NCBI RefSeq assembly: GCF_002571225.1
Contig: NZ_NVEC01000043.1
Span: 1-64,000 of the forward strand
Length of the DNA: 64,000 bases
Direction of reading: 5' to 3'
DNA from: Bacillus sp. AFS059628
GTDB lineage: Bacteria; Bacillota; Bacilli; Bacillales; Bacillaceae_G
This document shows, in pieces, positions 44,515-52,179 of this stretch (its first letter is position 1; each line of letters begins with the position of its first letter). Below the pieces are notes generated by a model. It saw nothing but the letters and a program-made list of their open reading frames with translations, was not told where the DNA came from and searched no databases. The translations under genes were made by a program, and so were the position numbers.

Positions 44515-45905
44515 TAACTAATTTTTGAATTAGGTGTTTCATCAATTTTATGAAAACCTTTCATGTAATACACGACAGCTAAACCAATAAGCCAAATTGG
44601 TCCTACAATTAATGCAATTCTTGTATCTTCTGAATACGCCATTATACTTAATACGAGTGCAAGGAAAGCGAGTGAGAAATATGAACTTAATGGGTATAAA
44701 GGCATTTTATACGATAATTTTTGTTTGTTTTGCGTAGGCAAACTTTTACGGAACTTAATTTGAGCGACTAATATAATACCCCAAGTCCAAATTGCCCCGA
44801 AAGTTGAAATACTAGTGAGCCATGTAAATACTTTTGCGGGCACAAGATAGTTTAATATAACACCGAAGAGTAAAACGATAGCTGTTGCTATAATTCCTTG
44901 ACTTGGAATGCCATTTTTATTTAAACGACCGAATCTTTCAGGAGCTTTTTTCTGCTGAGCTAATGTATACAGCATACGGCCTGTACTAAATAAACCACCA
45001 TTACAAGAAGAAAGAGCTGCTGTTAATACGACAAAGTTAATAATTCCTGCTGCTTTTGCAATACCGATTTGCTGGAATGTTAATACGAATGGACTGCCTT
45101 TCTCACCAAGTTCGTTCCATGGATAAATTGCCATCATAACAAATAGAGCCCCAACGTAGAACAGTAATATTCTCCAAAATACATTATCGATTGCTTTTGC
45201 GATTGTTTTTTTCGGGTTTTGCGCTTCACCCGCTGTAACGCCGATTAGTTCAACACCTAAATAAGCGAATAACACCATTTGCATAGAGAGTAGTAGTCCA
45301 GAAAAGCCATTTGGGAACCAGCCACCATGTGACCAAAGATTTGAAATACCGGTAGCAATACCGCCGTTTCCGAATCCGAATAAAATAATCCCAGCTCCAA
45401 CTACTATCATACAGATAATTGTGACAATTTTAATAAGAGCAAACCAAAATTCAAGTTCTCCAAATACTTTTACAGATAAGAAGTTGAAAGCACTCATTAA
45501 TAATAGAGCGAGTAAAGCCCAAGTCCAGCGCGGGATATCCGGGAACCAGTATTGCATGTAAATGCCAGCTGCTGTAATTTCAGCCATACAAGTAACAACC
45601 CATAAGAACCAGTAGTTCCAACCGGTAATGTAGCCAGCTAGTGGTCCAAGGTAATCATAAGCATATTTACTAAAAGAACCAGCAACAGGTTGTTCAATCG
45701 CCATTTCTCCGAGTGCTCGCATAATGAAAAAAATAACGAGTCCAGCAATCATATAACCTAGTAGAATAGAAGGACCAGCTAGTTTAATAGCAGAAGCAGA
45801 TCCTAAAAATAGTCCAACGCCAATAGCTGAACCGAGTGACATTAAAGTAATATGTCGTTCTTTTAAACCACGATTTAAAGTTCCAGATTTGTTTGTGTGC
45901 TGCAT
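44514..45905 (-). CDS. Amino acid permease, APC/AAT family (ProY/AapA-like)
   Basis: Amino acid:proton symporter of 463 residues, about 12 helices. GLKERHITLMSLGSAIGVG with GLFLGSASAIKLAGPS is the family's first-helix signature, and EMAIEQPVAGSFSKYAYDYL the helix 3 region. It resembles proline, histidine or alanine permeases of the AAT group, and the specificity cannot be settled from sequence. The ribosome-binding site AAGGGGGATT precedes ATG. It is monocistronic and divergent from pbuG; the 280-base divergent region shows no riboswitch. Confidence 0.88.
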   Translation of the reverse strand: MQHTNKSGTLNRGLKERHITLMSLGSAIGVGLFLGSASAIKLAGPSILLGYMIAGLVIFFIMRALGEMAIEQPVAGSFSKYAYDYLGPLAGYITGWNYWFLWVVTCMAEITAAGIYMQYWFPDIPRWTWALLALLLMSAFNFLSVKVFGELEFWFALIKIVTIICMIVVGAGIILFGFGNGGIATGISNLWSHGGWFPNGFSGLLLSMQMVLFAYLGVELIGVTAGEAQNPKKTIAKAIDNVFWRILLFYVGALFVMMAIYPWNELGEKGSPFVLTFQQIGIAKAAGIINFVVLTAALSSCNGGLFSTGRMLYTLAQQKKAPERFGRLNKNGIPSQGIIATAIVLLFGVILNYLVPAKVFTWLTSISTFGAIWTWGIILVAQIKFRKSLPTQNKQKLSYKMPLYPLSSYFSLAFLALVLSIMAYSEDTRIALIVGPIWLIGLAVVYYMKGFHKIDETPNSKIS

Positions 45906-46185
45906 AAGAAGAATCCCCCTTGTAGAGTGAACGATATTTGAATGCGTTTACTAAATATTTAACTATTTCAAATTATAAAACATTTCTATCTGTTATGCTA
46001 CAAAAATAATCAGTATTAACTGTACTACATCTGTGCTTGTCAGACTTAAACTTAAAATTCGAACTATTATTGAATATATTGACTCTTCTTTTTAGTGATT
46101 GTTAAGATTAAGTATTATATTTTCTCACATACTAGTAAGAAAAGAATGTGTGATAATAATTCAGATGTAGGAAGGGTACATAACC

Positions 46186-47478
46186 ATGTTTCAATTACAA
46201 AAATATAACACTTCTGTGAAGCAAGAGCTTTTAGCTGGCATCACAACTTTTTTTACATTTGCGTATATTCTTGTCATCAATCCGAAAATATTATCTGATG
46301 CAGGTGTACCATTTGATCAAGCTTTTACGGCAACTATTATTGCGACTGTTGTAGGGACGCTATGTATGGCGTTTTTAGCTAACTATCCAATTGTTATTGC
46401 TCCAGCTATGGGAATGAATGCGTATTTTGCTTATTCTGTTGTTCAACAGGCAGAGGGGATTACATATGTCATTGCGTTTTCAGCAGTATTTGTAACAGGT
46501 ATCATTTTTCTTTTATTATCTTTCACTTCATTTAGGCAAAAGCTAATCGTCGCAATTCCTGACAGTTTAAAACATGCAATTGCAGGTGGGATTGGGTTAT
46601 TTATTGCTTTTATTGGATTACGTCTATCTGGAATTATCGTTGATCATCCATCTAACTTAGTTACGATTGGTGACTTCCATTCTCCAGCCGTTATTTTAAC
46701 TTTAATTGGTTTAATATTAGCGGCGGTATTAATGGCATTACGTGTGAGCGGTGCATTATTTATTAGTATGATTGTGACAGGAATTATAGCCTTCTTTACC
46801 GGGCAACTGAAGTTTACGGATAAAATTGTTGCGATGCCTCATTTACCAGAGGGAATTATCGTTTCAAATCCAATCAACGCCTTTTCAGATGTAATTGAAT
46901 ACGGATTATACGGTGTTGTATTTTCATTTTTACTTGTACTGTTATTTGATACAACAGGTGCATTACTCGGTTTAATTAAACAAGCAGGTTTAATTACAGA
47001 TAATACAGAGAAGCGTTTTGGTAAAGCGTTTATTGCGGATGCAATTGGTGGGACTACAGGCTCTATCTTTGGAACAAGCCCAACAGCAGCGACGATTGAA
47101 TCGTCAGCTGGTATTGCTGCGGGTGGTAAAACAGGATTAACAGGTATTGTAGTAGTCGGTCTAACGATTATAACGGCATTCTTCAGCCCTGTCATTGCTT
47201 CTTTATCAAGCGTAGCCGCTATTACAGCTCCTTCATTAATTATTGTAGGTAGTTTAATGGCGCAAAGTCTTCGTGATATTAATTGGAATGAATTTGATGA
47301 TGCGTTACCAGCATTTTTAATTTTCGTTGGTATTCCGTTAACGTCTAGTATTGCGAATGGAATTGCAATTGGATTTCTAGTGTATCCAGTCTTAAAAATT
47401 GTGAAGGGGAAAGGGATGGAAGTACATCCGCTACTCTACTTATTTACAATTTTATTTGGATGTCATTTATTCTTATAA
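46186..47478 (+). CDS. pbuG: Guanine/hypoxanthine permease, NCS2/AzgA family
   Basis: Purine base transporter of 430 residues, about 12-14 helices. Landmarks are GITTFFTFAYILVINPKIL at the N-terminus, APAMGMNAYFAYSVV, and FGTSPTAATIESSAGIAAGG with the Thr-rich substrate loop, typical of PbuG/PbuO proteins that carry hypoxanthine and guanine. Adenine specificity cannot be excluded. Unlike many Bacillus pbuG genes, no purine riboswitch consensus was found in the upstream region. It ends at a strong GC-rich terminator. Confidence 0.88.
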   Translation: MFQLQKYNTSVKQELLAGITTFFTFAYILVINPKILSDAGVPFDQAFTATIIATVVGTLCMAFLANYPIVIAPAMGMNAYFAYSVVQQAEGITYVIAFSAVFVTGIIFLLLSFTSFRQKLIVAIPDSLKHAIAGGIGLFIAFIGLRLSGIIVDHPSNLVTIGDFHSPAVILTLIGLILAAVLMALRVSGALFISMIVTGIIAFFTGQLKFTDKIVAMPHLPEGIIVSNPINAFSDVIEYGLYGVVFSFLLVLLFDTTGALLGLIKQAGLITDNTEKRFGKAFIADAIGGTTGSIFGTSPTAATIESSAGIAAGGKTGLTGIVVVGLTIITAFFSPVIASLSSVAAITAPSLIIVGSLMAQSLRDINWNEFDDALPAFLIFVGIPLTSSIANGIAIGFLVYPVLKIVKGKGMEVHPLLYLFTILFGCHLFL

Positions 47479-47493
47479 TACAGATATAAGAGA

Positions 47494-47522
47494 GGGGGCT
47501 TCTTATGAGAGGCCCCTTTTTT
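47494..47522 (+). terminator. Terminator of pbuG
   Basis: GGGGCTTC pairs with GAGAGGCCCC around TTAT with bulges, followed by six T. Confidence 0.78.
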
Positions 47523-47530
47523 GTGTATAA

Positions 47531-47702
47531 TAAAGTGAAACTATAATCAGTGGGGGTTCTGTTCATCCACCACTGATTATCAGCCCTCACCAATCGGGCT
47601 TTTATGGGCAGTTTGACTCTCTCTGGATATCTGGTTATTAGCTTAATTATTAGGAGGGAGTCTTAATGCCCGTTAATGCGGGGTAAAGTGAAACTATAAT
47701 CA
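47531..47702 (+). repeat. Interspersed hairpin repeat, copy 2, flanked by 19-bp direct repeats
   Basis: A 172-base element bounded by TAAAGTGAAACTATAATCA at both ends (47531-47549 and 47684-47702). Three hairpins are visible: 47543-47553 with 47570-47580 (11 perfect pairs), AGCCC/GGGCT at 47582-47600, and a long stem with GGGCA plus GACTCTCTC (47606-47623) against GAGGGAGTC plus TGCCC (47654-47671). It shares its middle with copy 1 at the window start. No coding frame is present. It resembles B. cereus-group bcr-type mobile repeats, assignment inferred. Confidence 0.8.
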
Positions 47703-47768
47703 ATTACGCAAAATATAAATTACTTAATGGAATATATATGTTACAATATAAATAGAGGAGGAACATGA

Positions 47769-47969
47769 ATGGCTGTAAGTAAAATAAAAGTCGCGCGTGT
47801 TCAGTTAGATTTAACACAGCAACAATTAGCAGAAAAAGTAGGCGTTACAAGGCAAACGATTAGTTTAATTGAGAAGGGGAAATACAACCCATCTTTAGAT
47901 TTATGTTTGAAAATTTGTTATGCAGTAGATAAAACTTTGAATGATTTATTTTGGGAGGAAAAGGAGTGA
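47769..47969 (+). CDS. XRE-family regulator (YozG-like), pair 2
   Basis: Single-domain helix-turn-helix regulator of 66 residues: TQQQLAEKVGVTRQTISLIEKGKYNPSLDL. It is a paralogue of the regulator at 35232. AGAGGAGGAAC provides the ribosome-binding site. It ends four bases before the chosen start of a small membrane-protein gene, and the two are likely co-transcribed. The hairpin repeat element lies directly upstream and may form part of the promoter or leader. Ligand or target is unknown; autorepression is usual for this type. Confidence 0.87.
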   Translation: MAVSKIKVARVQLDLTQQQLAEKVGVTRQTISLIEKGKYNPSLDLCLKICYAVDKTLNDLFWEEKE

Positions 47970-47973
47970 GAGG

Positions 47974-48402
47974 ATGAGAATCATGAAAGATGAACGCTTA
48001 ATGATTGAGGGGCTAAAACATATTAGACTCGTTTTCATCTTACAAAATATTGTCATACTAGGTATTGTTTTTTATCGCTACGTTTTGCAAGGTGCAGGCT
48101 ATGAAAGTGTTTCGGATTTGTTAATGGTATTTATGTGCGGGATAGTAGTTATAAACTTTTTAAACCTGAAAAATTCAGTGGAAGTGTATGAGCATACGGG
48201 CGGAGTATCACGTAGTTATTTTATGAAGTTATTATTTATTCCGGTAGGTATTATTATTGGGATTTTAGCCATTTGTATCGTTGTAACACCGGATATTTCG
48301 ATGAAGGAAATTAGTATGACAGGCCTTATTATGTTTGCTTGTTTTTTAGTGCCTAGTTTGTTTATATACATATATATAAAGAGAATAAAAAGTGAAGATT
48401 GA
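47974..48402 (+). CDS. Four-helix membrane protein, partner of XRE regulator, pair 2
   Basis: Unrecognised membrane protein of 142 residues from the chosen ATG, which follows AAAGGAGTGAGAGG. It has four hydrophobic helices (about 18-36, 47-65, 84-105, 115-133). The N-terminal KDERLMIEGLK echoes the DERE motif found in the loop of the pair 1 partner, though the overall sequences are otherwise unlike. The cytoplasmic tail is basic. It ends at a terminator. Function unknown; the XRE neighbour suggests a sensor or immunity role, which is inference. Confidence 0.72.
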   Translation: MRIMKDERLMIEGLKHIRLVFILQNIVILGIVFYRYVLQGAGYESVSDLLMVFMCGIVVINFLNLKNSVEVYEHTGGVSRSYFMKLLFIPVGIIIGILAICIVVTPDISMKEISMTGLIMFACFLVPSLFIYIYIKRIKSED

Positions 48403-48410
48403 AACATAAG

Positions 48411-48443
48411 AAAAGCTTTCCCGTATTGCGGAAAGCTTTTTTT
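48411..48443. terminator. Bidirectional terminator between convergent genes
   Basis: AAAAGCTTTCC pairs with GGAAAGCTTTT around CGTATTGC, followed by T; it overlaps the end of the acetyltransferase gene by two bases. Confidence 0.88.
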
Positions 48444-48879
48444 ATATTCTTTTATATAGTACTTTATGAAGACCAATCGGTTCAATTTCAAAGATCTCAC
48501 CATGTTCCTGGAAGCCTAAGCGTTTGTAATAGTCAGCTACAGTAATTCGCCCATTACACCATAATATATTTGCTTGACGCTCTTGCAAGACTTGTATCGC
48601 CTTCTGAATTAAGGAGCTTCCAGCACGGTTGTTTCGAAATTCAGGTAATGTTGCCATTCCTCGTAGACGATAATGAATACCCGTTGGTAAGTCGGGATAT
48701 ATTTCTTTTGAGAAGGAAGCGATACTAATTAGTTCATCGTTTATAAATGCGCCTAAGTGGAAGGTGTCTGTTTCATAATCGGAAGGATATTTACAATCTG
48801 CTAATGTTTGACTCGGGCGCAAAATTTTTTGACGTAATACGTAAGTTTCAGATCCCTCAATATTTTTCACGGTAATCAT
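48442..48879 (-). CDS. GNAT-family N-acetyltransferase
   Basis: Acetyl-CoA-dependent acyltransferase of 145 residues, one GNAT domain. The core strands are HLGAFINDELISIASF and YRLRGMATLPEFRNNRAGSSL; the latter has the R-xx-G/A-style acetyl-CoA pyrophosphate loop (NNRAGSS). The C-terminal part WCNGRITVADYYKRLGFQEHG is the typical YxxLGF segment. The substrate cannot be predicted; homologues include ElaA-like and amino-sugar transferases. Ribosome-binding site AAAGGATG. It lies downstream of a small membrane-protein gene in the same orientation and may be co-transcribed. Confidence 0.88.
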   Translation of the reverse strand: MITVKNIEGSETYVLRQKILRPSQTLADCKYPSDYETDTFHLGAFINDELISIASFSKEIYPDLPTGIHYRLRGMATLPEFRNNRAGSSLIQKAIQVLQERQANILWCNGRITVADYYKRLGFQEHGEIFEIEPIGLHKVLYKRI

Positions 48880-48893
48880 ATTAACATCCTTTC

Positions 48894-49115
48894 TTATAAG
48901 GCTTTTTCTGTTAATTGTATAAAGAAATAGGCAGGTGCGGCGAGAAGTCCGAGTATGCTAGCAGTTCCGAGAAGGAGTGAAAGTAGGAGGCAAGAATATT
49001 TTATTCCATTCGATTTTTTCCATCCGTAACTACAAATCTCAATACTAACACCGATGAGAATAATGGCAACGAGTATTTCTGCTAATAATAAAAGAGCTAA
49101 AGTTACAATAGACAT
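48894..49115 (-). CDS. Small hydrophobic membrane protein, 73 aa
   Basis: Unrecognised protein of 73 residues with two predicted transmembrane helices (about 5-28 and 38-65) separated by a short basic loop (GWKKSNGIKYS). The ATG is set by GAGGGTGG eight bases upstream; the longer frame begins six codons earlier within that site. It precedes the GNAT gene by 14 bases and likely shares its message. No function can be assigned. It could be a small stress or holin-like membrane protein, but no motif supports either. Confidence 0.62.
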   Translation of the reverse strand: MSIVTLALLLLAEILVAIILIGVSIEICSYGWKKSNGIKYSCLLLSLLLGTASILGLLAAPAYFFIQLTEKAL

Positions 49116-49170
49116 AATGTGATCCACCCTCATAATATGTGATAGTTACATTTTACCATATGAGATGGAA

Positions 49171-49203
49171 AAAAATGCCCCTCAATTATGTGAGGGGCAT
49201 TTT
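49171..49203. terminator. Terminator of CPA2 antiporter gene
   Basis: AAAATGCCCCTCA pairs with TGAGGGGCATTTT around ATTATG-type loop bases; sits directly after the minus-strand stop. Confidence 0.88.
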
Positions 49204-51033
49204 CTATTCTAATATGCTTTTTAGTGTATCGATATGTTCTTTTGAACCTGTTACAAGTAATGTATCACCGTGCTGTAGTCTCGTATCACCATGTGGAATC
49301 AATGCTTTATTCCCACGATAAATTTGAATGACTAGTACATCACCTAAAAAAGGAAGGCGGCGAAGTGCCACGCCGTTATATTTATTGCTTCGTAGTTCAA
49401 CTTCGCGGACCGTTTCGTTAGCTGTTGTAATTAAGCGAACGAGACTCGGTTTATCAATAAGTGCACGTAATAGAATACGTGTAGAGTTAATTGTTGAGAA
49501 TACAGCGATATGTTCTTGCGTTGCTTTTTCTTGTAGAAGAGGATCTTCTACACTTGCAATAACATGTTCAACACCTAGTTCTTTTGCGTGTTCTGCTAAT
49601 AATAAGTTTTGCTCATCATCACTTGTTGCAACAACAACGCGGTCTGCGTTAAATGCTGTTTGTTCAGTTAATGATGCGATTGTGATGTCATCTAATTTTA
49701 CGATAGGGAAGTCATGTGATTTTGCTTCCTCATCATTTATTTTATTTTGACGCATCATATAAAGCGTTACGTCATAATCTTCTCGTTTTAAATCAAGTGA
49801 TAACGGAAGGGTAATTCTGCTCGCGCCAATAATAGAAACCTTTGGTTTTGGTGTTTCCACTTTTGGGAACATCTTTTTAAATAATATAGGTGCAAAAATA
49901 CAAGTAATAACTGCGCTTAAAATAAGTGAAGCAGATAAACTTGGACTGATAATCCCTAGTTTTTCACCAATTTGTGCAGCTGCAATAACTAAAGAAAGTG
50001 TCGATGTTAATAAGATGGCACTTCCTAGTACGATATTCCGTGGATACCATTTGTGTAAAACAAGTGATGGTAACAGCTTTGAAATAAAGAGTCCTACAAT
50101 TAAAATTGGGATCATTAGCATGCTAGAAGGTTCTTTGAAAATAGACCAAACCTCTAAATTTACACCAACCATTACGAAGAAAATAGGAATGAAGAAACCA
50201 TATCCAATGGAATCCAGTTTTTCAACCATATCTTCATTTGGTGATAATAATGATACGAGTACTCCTGCTAAGAAGGCACCTAAAATATTTTCAGCTCCAA
50301 CAGATTCAGATAACCCAACTAATATTAAGATGAGTGCAAAAACAGCTCGTGTATCAATTTGTACACTACCAGCTTTTAAGTTATCTAAGTATGGAATGTT
50401 TTTAAAGCGTTTTGCAACGAAGTAAATAACAATACCAGCGCCGAATAGAAGAAGAAGGAGCCACATGCTTTGACCGCTTTCGGAATTTAATCCGACGAAT
50501 ACAGCGAGTAAAATCATTGTAACTAAATCTGCAATAACAGCGACTAATAAAATGATTTGTCCAATCGCCGTTTTTCCTAAGTTATTCTCTTTTAATGTTG
50601 GTACGACAACACCTAAAGAAATAGTTGAAATAATTAAAGTCATGAACAGTGCATTATCTACAAATCCTAGCCATACGAATAGTAATGATAGGGCATAAGA
50701 TAAGATGAAAATAAAGAAGAAGATAATACTTGCTGCTTGAAACGTGTTCGGTTCGTTTGTCGTATTCTTTTTCCCTTTTTGTTTAAAGATAGAAAAATCA
50801 ATTTCTAAACCGCTTAAAAACATAAGGAAGATAAATCCTAGTGTTGATAAGACTTGAAGCCACATATCTGGCTCGATAATATTAAACCCACTTTTACCTA
50901 CAAAGATTCCTGCGATGATTTCTGCAACCACGACAGGAAGTGCTTTTAATTTAAAGCGTTGTAACAAAAGGGGAACGAAAAACGCGATTGCAACGACAAC
51001 CATAAGTGATAGAACAGAAGTGTGATGTTCCAT
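49204..51033 (-). CDS. CPA2-family monovalent cation:proton antiporter with TrkA-N and TrkA-C domains
   Basis: Membrane antiporter of 609 residues. About 12 helices (10-395) have the CPA2 features VVVAEIIAGIFVGKSGFN, FLMFLSGLEIDF and GAFLAGVLVSLLSP. A cytoplasmic RCK/TrkA-N domain (about 410-520) begins KVSIIGASRITLPLSLDLKR and is followed by a TrkA-C domain (about 530-609) ending GDTLLVTGSKEHID. Such KefB-like proteins exchange K+ or Na+ for protons, gated by nucleotides. The start (MEHHTSV) follows GAAGGGAGAG; 35 upstream codons lack a ribosome-binding site. Monocistronic. Confidence 0.9.
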   Translation of the reverse strand: MEHHTSVLSLMVVVAIAFFVPLLLQRFKLKALPVVVAEIIAGIFVGKSGFNIIEPDMWLQVLSTLGFIFLMFLSGLEIDFSIFKQKGKKNTTNEPNTFQAASIIFFFIFILSYALSLLFVWLGFVDNALFMTLIISTISLGVVVPTLKENNLGKTAIGQIILLVAVIADLVTMILLAVFVGLNSESGQSMWLLLLLFGAGIVIYFVAKRFKNIPYLDNLKAGSVQIDTRAVFALILILVGLSESVGAENILGAFLAGVLVSLLSPNEDMVEKLDSIGYGFFIPIFFVMVGVNLEVWSIFKEPSSMLMIPILIVGLFISKLLPSLVLHKWYPRNIVLGSAILLTSTLSLVIAAAQIGEKLGIISPSLSASLILSAVITCIFAPILFKKMFPKVETPKPKVSIIGASRITLPLSLDLKREDYDVTLYMMRQNKINDEEAKSHDFPIVKLDDITIASLTEQTAFNADRVVVATSDDEQNLLLAEHAKELGVEHVIASVEDPLLQEKATQEHIAVFSTINSTRILLRALIDKPSLVRLITTANETVREVELRSNKYNGVALRRLPFLGDVLVIQIYRGNKALIPHGDTRLQHGDTLLVTGSKEHIDTLKSILE

Positions 51034-51210
51034 TGCGTTCTCTCCCTTCAAATAAATATAGTACTTATTTAGCCATATAATAGGTAGAAAAGCAACGCAT
51101 ATGGATTCGATTTCATAAAGAAAGAGTTTTCTTAACATTTGTCATAATAAGTATATTTTTCATGATCCTGTTGTTAATTCCGTAATGTGGATGTAATAGG
51201 GGAAGTAATA

Positions 51211-51243
51211 AAAAAGACTGCTGAGATTTCTCAGCAGTCTTTT
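51211..51243. terminator. Terminator of qox operon
   Basis: AAAAGACTGCTGA pairs with TCAGCAGTCTTTT around GATTTC, just after the minus-strand qoxD stop. Confidence 0.9.
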
Positions 51244-51251
51244 CATGTACA

Positions 51252-51563
51252 TTACATTGAGAAGAAGATCCATACAGTTAAACCAACTGTTGCAGTTGCA
51301 ACGAAGAAACTGTATATCATAGTAAGAATTTGAACTCTTCCTTCTCCTTCTTTTAAGTGCATGAACATGATTAATTGTAACAACGCTTGCGCAACAGCCA
51401 TTATGATAATAGTTGTTAAGATCGTTGAAAGTGGCAGGTTTGTGTAAAGTGCCACGTATAGAGCTAGAAACGTTAGTGCAAGCGATAAAATAAATCCGAA
51501 AACGTGTGACCAAGGGAATCCGCTATGCGCGTGCCCGTTTGCTTGGTTGTTATTTTGACTCAT
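51252..51563 (-). CDS. qoxD: Menaquinol oxidase aa3 subunit IV
   Basis: Small membrane subunit of the aa3-600-type quinol oxidase, 103 residues with three helices (about 18-37, 46-66, 79-101). The features FPWSHVFGFILSLALTFLA and LIMFMHLKEGEGRVQ match QoxD/CyoD, which stabilises the complex. It starts directly after the qoxC stop with no spacer and is the last gene of the four-gene operon. Its initiation probably depends on translation of qoxC. Confidence 0.94.
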   Translation of the reverse strand: MSQNNNQANGHAHSGFPWSHVFGFILSLALTFLALYVALYTNLPLSTILTTIIIMAVAQALLQLIMFMHLKEGEGRVQILTMIYSFFVATATVGLTVWIFFSM

Positions 51564-52166
51564 TTACGCCACCATCCCGTTCAAGTAAACTAGTGTGTAA
51601 ATAAATACCCAAACAAGATCAAGGAAATGCCAGTATAAGCTGATAATGAATACTTTACGAGCTGTAACTGGTGTTAAACCTCGTTTTAAAATTTGGATAA
51701 TAACACAAATCGCCCAAATGATACCGCCTGTTACGTGGGCTCCGTGCGTTCCAAGAAGAACGAAGAATCCAGATAAGAAAGCACTTGTTTGAATTGTCGC
51801 GCCTTCACCAATATACATAATGAACTCTTCGATTTCGAAGAATAGGAAACCTGCACCTAAAAGTAATGTAAGGACGAACCATCCAAGCATTGCTTTTTGG
51901 TTGTGCTTACGCATTTCGTGAATTACGATACCACATGTGAAACTACTTGTTAAAAGTAGTAGTGTTTGAATTAAAAGCGTTTTAAGTTCAAACAGTTGTG
52001 CTGGTGTTGGGCCATCTGCCGTACGACCAGCAAGTACTAGATAAGAGGCGAAAAGTGTTGCGAACAGCATAATTTCAGCCCCAAGAAAAATCCAGAATCC
52101 TAGGATATTCAATCTGCTTTGCTCGGATTGATATTCCAAAGGTAAGCTTTTGTCTAAAGCCGCCAT
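51564..52166 (-). CDS. qoxC: Menaquinol oxidase aa3 subunit III
   Basis: Membrane subunit of 200 residues with five helices, the length typical of QoxC. LNILGFWIFLGAEIMLFATLFASYL near the start (two helices halves) and HGAHVTGGIIWAICVI are hallmarks of haem-copper oxidase subunit III, in the five-helix quinol oxidase form. It holds structural lipids and supports proton transfer but has no cofactor. It lies 13 bases after qoxB, with GAGAGGTGAAATG as ribosome-binding site. Confidence 0.95.
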   Translation of the reverse strand: MAALDKSLPLEYQSEQSRLNILGFWIFLGAEIMLFATLFASYLVLAGRTADGPTPAQLFELKTLLIQTLLLLTSSFTCGIVIHEMRKHNQKAMLGWFVLTLLLGAGFLFFEIEEFIMYIGEGATIQTSAFLSGFFVLLGTHGAHVTGGIIWAICVIIQILKRGLTPVTARKVFIISLYWHFLDLVWVFIYTLVYLNGMVA

Positions 52167-52179
52167 ATCATTTCACCTC

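Noticed and set aside
45906-46185. Purine riboswitch before pbuG
   Set aside because: The region lacks the conserved P1-P3 purine aptamer pattern (no TATAA...GTTTCTACC...CCGTAAA sequence), and the weak CACAT/ATGTG repeat there is too short to support a call.
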